Assembly: GCA_039800165.1 (NCBI GenBank)
Contig: JBDLRH010000081.1
Span: forward strand, 1-10,128
Origin: JBDLRH01 sp039800165
GTDB lineage: Bacteria > Pseudomonadota > Gammaproteobacteria > Burkholderiales > Burkholderiaceae_C
DNA: 10,128 nt
Reading direction: 5' to 3'
The position numbers and the translations under genes were made by a program. The notes beneath the pieces are model-generated. The model saw only the letters and a list, made by a program, of their open reading frames with translations, was not told where the DNA came from and did not search any database. Below are positions 6,750 to 10,128 of this stretch, piece after piece. Within the stretch, counting starts at the first letter, position 1. Each line of letters begins with the position of its first letter.

Positions 6750-8096
6750 TCACTCCTCCTTCATCGAGGCGGCCACGCGGCGCACCAGCGGCGAGAGCAG
6801 GTAGGTCAGCATCGAGCGTTCGCCGGTGCGTACCACCACCTCGGCCGGCATGCCGGGCTGCATCTGCCGGTTGCCCAGCTTCTTGATGCCCTCGGCCGTT
6901 ACCTTGACGCGGGCCAGGTAGTACATCGCATTGGTCTGCGGTTCGGTCAGCATGTCGCCGGACACCGAGATCACCTCGCCGTCGACCACCAGCGTGGGCG
7001 TGTGCGAGAAGGTGCTGAAGCGGATGTCCACCGGCAGGCCGGTGCGCACGCGGTCAATCACATGCGGCGGAATCTTGGCCTCCAGCAGCAGCTGTTCGTC
7101 GTTGGGCACGATGTCCATCAGCTTGAAGCCCGGGCTGATCACGCTGCCCGAAGCCTGCACCGCCAGGCCCACCACCTGGCCCGCAGCGGGTGCCTTGATG
7201 TCCACGCGCTGCAGGTCGAGCTGCAGCGCGGCGAACTTCTCGCCTTCGGCCTGCACTTCGCGGCCCACGTCGGCGCGCTGGGTCTCCACCTCTTTGAGGT
7301 ATTCCTGCTTGCGTGCAATCGCGCGCTGGCGCAGTTCGCTGATGGCGCTTTGCGCGCGCACGACGCCGCCTTGCAGGTCGGTCTGTGCGGCCATCGAATC
7401 GGCCGCCGCACGCTCCAGGTCGAACTGCTGGTTGCGCGGTGCATAGCCCTCGGCCACCAGGCCGCGCAGGTTCTTCAGCTGCTCGGACAGCAGGCCGAAC
7501 TGCTGCTTGCGCAGCTCGAGCATGCCGCGCAGCGTCTGGATTTGCGACTCCTGCGCGCGGATGCTCTCGTCAATGGCTGCCAGCTCGGCATTGAGCGCCG
7601 AACGGCGCGCCTGCAGCAGCTGCTCTTGCGTCTGCATCTGCGCGCGGATCTGCGGGTCCTTGCCGCCTTCGCTCAGGTCGGGGTGCCAGCTGATGCGCGG
7701 CGCGTTGGCCTGCTCGGCCAGCAGCCGGCCTTCGATGGCGCGCAGGCCGTAGTAGCGCTGGCGCGTGGCTTCGTAATTGGCCTTCACCACCGCCGGCTCC
7801 AGGCGCGCGACCACCTGGTCGTCCTTGACCACCTGGCCTTCGCGCACCAGCACTTCTTTCAGGATGCCGCCGGTGAGGTGCTGCACCGGCTTGCGCTTGG
7901 TGTCGATGCTCACCAGCGCCTGCGCGGGCACGCCTTCGTCCAGCGGTGCGAATGCGGCCCACAGCAAAAAGCCGCCAAAGCCCACGGCCAGCGCGATCAT
8001 GCCCACGCGCGCGGCGCGGCCGGCGTCCATGCCCGAGCCGCCGTTGGCGGTGTCTGCCTGGTTGCCTTGTTCAGGGGACGAGGTATCGATCTTCAT
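6750..8096 (-). CDS. HlyD/PrtE family periplasmic adaptor (membrane fusion protein) of type I secretion
   Basis: The 448-residue adaptor would link the inner-membrane ABC transporter to the TolC-type channel. A polar cytoplasmic tail (1-30) is followed by one membrane segment at about 31-50 (VGMIALAVGFGGFLLWAAFA). The first lipoyl half is at about 75-100 (GGILKEVLVREGQVV), a long alpha-helical coiled-coil hairpin spans roughly 105-295, and the second lipoyl half is at about 298-330 (DIKAPAAGQVVGLAV). The C-terminal beta domain ends with MQPGMPAEVVVRTGERSMLT and YLLSPL, a hallmark of the type I secretion HlyD/PrtE/AprE group, as opposed to RND-type adaptors. The length is the usual 430-480. 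The start ATG has AAGGAA seven bases upstream, in the 15-base gap after the ABC gene. It is followed almost without gap by the TolC-type gene. Confidence 0.95.
   Translation of the reverse strand: MKIDTSSPEQGNQADTANGGSGMDAGRAARVGMIALAVGFGGFLLWAAFAPLDEGVPAQALVSIDTKRKPVQHLTGGILKEVLVREGQVVKDDQVVARLEPAVVKANYEATRQRYYGLRAIEGRLLAEQANAPRISWHPDLSEGGKDPQIRAQMQTQEQLLQARRSALNAELAAIDESIRAQESQIQTLRGMLELRKQQFGLLSEQLKNLRGLVAEGYAPRNQQFDLERAAADSMAAQTDLQGGVVRAQSAISELRQRAIARKQEYLKEVETQRADVGREVQAEGEKFAALQLDLQRVDIKAPAAGQVVGLAVQASGSVISPGFKLMDIVPNDEQLLLEAKIPPHVIDRVRTGLPVDIRFSTFSHTPTLVVDGEVISVSGDMLTEPQTNAMYYLARVKVTAEGIKKLGNRQMQPGMPAEVVVRTGERSMLTYLLSPLVRRVAASMKEE
6753..6759 (-). promoter_or_regulatory. Ribosome binding site that sets the TolC-type start at 6747
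   Basis: GGAGGAG on the minus strand is formed by the last Lys-Glu-Glu codons of the upstream fusion protein gene. It sits five bases from the ATG at 6747, a good spacing. The GTG at 6753 would overlap it and is therefore an unlikely start. Confidence 0.75.
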
Positions 8097-8111
8097 GGGG
8101 TGTTCCTTGTC

Positions 8112-9920
8112 TCAAGCGGACGTGCCGGGCAGCGGCGCGGCCGGGGGGATGGGTGGGGTCGGCGAAGTGGCCGCAGCGGCCTGCGCGGCGCGCAGCCCGG
8201 CCAGCACCGCATCGCGCGGGCCGCTGGCCTTGAGCTGGCCGTCTTGCAGCAGCACGATGTGGTCGGCCAGGCCGACGATGCCCGGGCGGTGGGTGATCAG
8301 CACCACCGTCTTGCCCTTGGCCTTGAGCTGCTGGACGGTTTGCGCCAGCGCCGCCTCGCCGGCGTCGTCGAGGTTGGCATTGGGTTCGTCCAGCACGATG
8401 AGGGCCGGCTCGTCATACACCGCGCGTGCCAGCGCAATGCGCTGCCGCTGCCCGCCCGACAGCATGCTGCCGGCCTCGCCAATCGGCGTGTCGTAGCCCT
8501 TGGGAAAGCGCAGGATCATCTCGTGCAGACCGGCGCAGCGGGCCGCCGTGATCACCTTGGTGGAATCCACCTCGCCAAAGCGTGCGATGTTCTCTGCAAT
8601 CGTGCCGTCGAACAGCTCCACATCCTGCGGCATGTAGCCCAGGTAGGGCCCGAGCTCGTTGCGGTTCCAGCCGCGCAGCGGCAGCCCATCGAGCAGCACC
8701 TCGCCGCCCATGCGCGGCCAGATGCCCATGATGCAGCGCGCCAGCGTGCTCTTGCCCGAACCCGACGGCCCCAGCACCACCACCACCGAGCCAGCCTTCA
8801 CCTCGAAGCTGATGCCCTTGAGGATGGGCTCGGCACGGCCGGCCACCGGCGCCACCACGGCTTGCACCGCCAGGTCACCACGCGGGGCCACGCGGCGCAG
8901 TGCGGGCTCGGTGTCGCTGGTGCCCTCCAGCAGTTCTTCAAGCTTGCGGAACGAGTCGCGCGCCATGATGAAGCCCTGCCAGCTCGACACCAGCATGTCG
9001 ATCGGCGCCAGTGCGCGCGTCATCAGCACGTTGGCGGCGATCATCGCGCCGATGGAGATCTGCCCGTCGATGGCCAGCAGCGCACCGGCACCCAGCGACA
9101 GCGACTGCTGTGCGTGGCGCACGTACTTGCTGATGGCCGACACGCGCGCCGTGGCGGCGTGTGCGGTGCTGGCGGCGTCGAGTGCGCGCTGGTGCTCGCC
9201 GAGCCAGCGGCGGTACAGGTTACCGACCATGCCCATCGACTCCAGCACCTCGGCATTGCGCAGCTTGCCTTGCAGGTACACCTGCTCGTCGGTCTGTGCG
9301 CGCGATGCATCGCCTGCGGGCTTGACGGTGCGCTGGTGGCCAAACCAGGCAATCGCTGCCTGGATGACCGCAAAGCCCACCGCCATCCAGCCCAGAAGCG
9401 GATGCAGCAGGAACATCACCGCAATATAGATGGGCGCCCACGGCGCGTCGAACAGCGCGAAGATGCCGTTGCCGGTGAGGAACTGGCGCACCTGGATCAG
9501 CTCGTTGAAGGCGCGCGTGGGTGCCTTGCTGGCGCTGGTCAGGTAGTCCTCGAAGCTGGCATTGAACACGCGGGTGCTCAGCATCTCGTCGAGCCGCATG
9601 CCCAGGCGCACCAGCACGCGCGAGCGGGTCCACTCGGCCAGCGCCATCACGCCCAGCAGGAACAGGCAGATCAACGACACCGCCAGCAGCGTGAGGTCGC
9701 TGCCGCTGATCATCACCCGGTCGAACACGTTGAGCATGTAGATGGTGGGGGTCAGCATCAGCAGGTTGGCGATCGCGCTGAAGATGCCGACCATCACGAA
9801 TTCGCGGCGGAAGCTCCACAGCGCTTCGCGCAGCGGGCTGCGGCCGCGTTGCACCGAGGCGCCAGCGGCTGGCACTGGTGTGGCGCCTGCGCTCAGGGTG
9901 GCGGAAGAGGGCGTGCTCAT
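8112..9920 (-). CDS. Type I secretion ABC transporter/ATPase, PrtD family (second of a tandem pair)
   Basis: The 602-residue product fuses a membrane domain to a nucleotide-binding domain. It would energise export of unfolded proteins across both membranes together with the adaptor and channel genes downstream. A polar Ala/Pro/Ser-rich tail covers residues 1-30. Hydrophobic segments lie near 41-66, 76-96, 153-173, 175-195 and 270-300; the LFDAPWAPIYIAVMFLLHP stretch is typical of PrtD. ATPase motifs are complete: Walker A GPSGSGKST (384-392), Q-loop Gln432, signature LSGGQRQR (487-494), Walker B ALIVLDE (506-512) and His544 in THR. No N-terminal C39-like peptidase domain is present, so a substrate with an uncleaved C-terminal signal is expected. 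The C-terminus ends in an Ala/Pro-rich tail of about 25 residues. The ATG overlaps the upstream ABC gene's stop (ATGA), with AAGGAG seven bases ahead. Confidence 0.96.
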   Translation of the reverse strand: MSTPSSATLSAGATPVPAAGASVQRGRSPLREALWSFRREFVMVGIFSAIANLLMLTPTIYMLNVFDRVMISGSDLTLLAVSLICLFLLGVMALAEWTRSRVLVRLGMRLDEMLSTRVFNASFEDYLTSASKAPTRAFNELIQVRQFLTGNGIFALFDAPWAPIYIAVMFLLHPLLGWMAVGFAVIQAAIAWFGHQRTVKPAGDASRAQTDEQVYLQGKLRNAEVLESMGMVGNLYRRWLGEHQRALDAASTAHAATARVSAISKYVRHAQQSLSLGAGALLAIDGQISIGAMIAANVLMTRALAPIDMLVSSWQGFIMARDSFRKLEELLEGTSDTEPALRRVAPRGDLAVQAVVAPVAGRAEPILKGISFEVKAGSVVVVLGPSGSGKSTLARCIMGIWPRMGGEVLLDGLPLRGWNRNELGPYLGYMPQDVELFDGTIAENIARFGEVDSTKVITAARCAGLHEMILRFPKGYDTPIGEAGSMLSGGQRQRIALARAVYDEPALIVLDEPNANLDDAGEAALAQTVQQLKAKGKTVVLITHRPGIVGLADHIVLLQDGQLKASGPRDAVLAGLRAAQAAAATSPTPPIPPAAPLPGTSA

Positions 9921-10128
9921 GCGGGGGCTCCTTGTGCGCCTTGCGCACCTTGTTCAGGCTTCACCGCGCCTTGTTGCGCCTTTTGCAGCGCGGCCAGCAC
10001 GTCGTCGCGCGGGCCGAAGGCCTGCGTCTGGCCATCGCGCAGCAGCAGGATCTTGTCCACCACCTTCAGCAGGCCGGTGCGGTGGGTGATGACCACAAAG
10101 GTGGTGCCACTGGCCTTGTGCCTGGCAA
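9917..10128 (-). CDS. Type I secretion ABC transporter/ATPase, C-terminal end only (first of a tandem pair, cut by the right edge)
   Basis: The open frame enters from the right edge and gives 69 residues. It reads through the H-loop region TTFVVITHRTG, then ILLLRDGQTQAFGPRDDVLAAL, the normal end of an ABC ATPase domain. It closely parallels the end of the next gene (VVLITHRPG, then IVLLQDGQLKASGPRDAVLAGL), so the two are probably related PrtD-type subunits. Membrane domain, Walker motifs and start lie outside the window, so whether this copy is catalytically complete is unknown. The tail after the ATPase domain is short, Gln/Gly/Ala-rich and partly encoded by a 9-base tandem repeat. Its TGA overlaps the ATG of the next gene by four bases, so the two ABC proteins are likely made in coupled amounts. 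This arrangement would suit a heterodimer, though two separate homodimers are also possible. Confidence 0.88.
   Translation of the reverse strand, partial: ARHKASGTTFVVITHRTGLLKVVDKILLLRDGQTQAFGPRDDVLAALQKAQQGAVKPEQGAQGAQGAPA
9926..9952 (-). repeat. Three tandem 9-base units (CAAGGNGCN) at the ABC-ABC gene junction
   Basis: On the minus strand three consecutive units read CAAGGTGCG, CAAGGCGCA and CAAGGAGCC, encoding Gln-Gly-Ala three times at the end of the first ABC protein. Differences are confined to third codon positions, apart from the last unit's fit to a ribosome binding site. That unit supplies the AAGGAG used by the second ABC gene. A looser fourth copy (CAAGGCGCG) lies just upstream, at 9965-9973. 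Confidence 0.8.

Noticed and set aside
6748..6753. GTG start for the TolC-type protein two codons upstream
   Set aside because: The GGAGGAG site runs directly into that GTG, leaving no spacing, while the ATG at 6747 is five bases away.
5212..6804. 530-codon plus-strand open frame opposite the TolC-type gene
   Set aside because: Low-complexity Leu/Arg/Gln/His composition, no motif, no ribosome binding site, and full overlap with a clear TolC family gene on the other strand.

Overview
The window is GC-rich throughout and packed with genes on both strands. Codon choice (strong G/C third positions) and gene content suggest a betaproteobacterium of the order Burkholderiales, probably close to the Comamonadaceae. 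That is inferred from protein character and gene order, not from a database match. No RNA gene, CRISPR array, insertion sequence or rho-independent terminator could be recognised. No stretch over 300 bases lacks a gene; the largest gap is about 29 bases.

Left edge (1-748, minus strand): the N-terminal half of a deoxyribodipyrimidine photolyase runs off the left end. It is divergent from the next block.

Central plus-strand block (778-5402): yqgE, ruvX, pyrR, pyrB, a dihydroorotase-like gene (pyrC'/pyrX) and a plsC-type acyltransferase form one very tight operon. Neighbours overlap by 1-4 bases or are 3 bases apart. The order yqgE-ruvX-pyrR-pyrB-pyrC' is the arrangement known in Pseudomonas. 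PyrR is a uracil-nucleotide-sensing phosphoribosyltransferase-fold protein. PyrB catalyses the committed step of pyrimidine synthesis. The dihydroorotase-like protein has lost its metal-binding histidines and is most likely a non-catalytic structural partner of PyrB. A working dihydroorotase must therefore be encoded elsewhere. The only visible promoter candidate sits so close to the yqgE ATG that the transcript may be leaderless.

Right-hand minus-strand block (5380-10128, reading right to left): the C-terminal end of one type I secretion ABC protein, a second complete PrtD-type ABC transporter/ATPase, a HlyD/PrtE-type membrane fusion protein and a TolC-type outer membrane protein. Together they form a complete type I secretion channel with two tandem, related ABC subunits. 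The secreted substrate is not in the window and is probably encoded beyond the right edge. The two blocks converge and overlap tail to tail by 23 bases at 5380-5402.

Most of the window is conserved housekeeping material. The points most worth attention are the catalytically dead dihydroorotase, the tandem ABC genes with their repeat-containing junction, and the possible leaderless start of the pyr operon.
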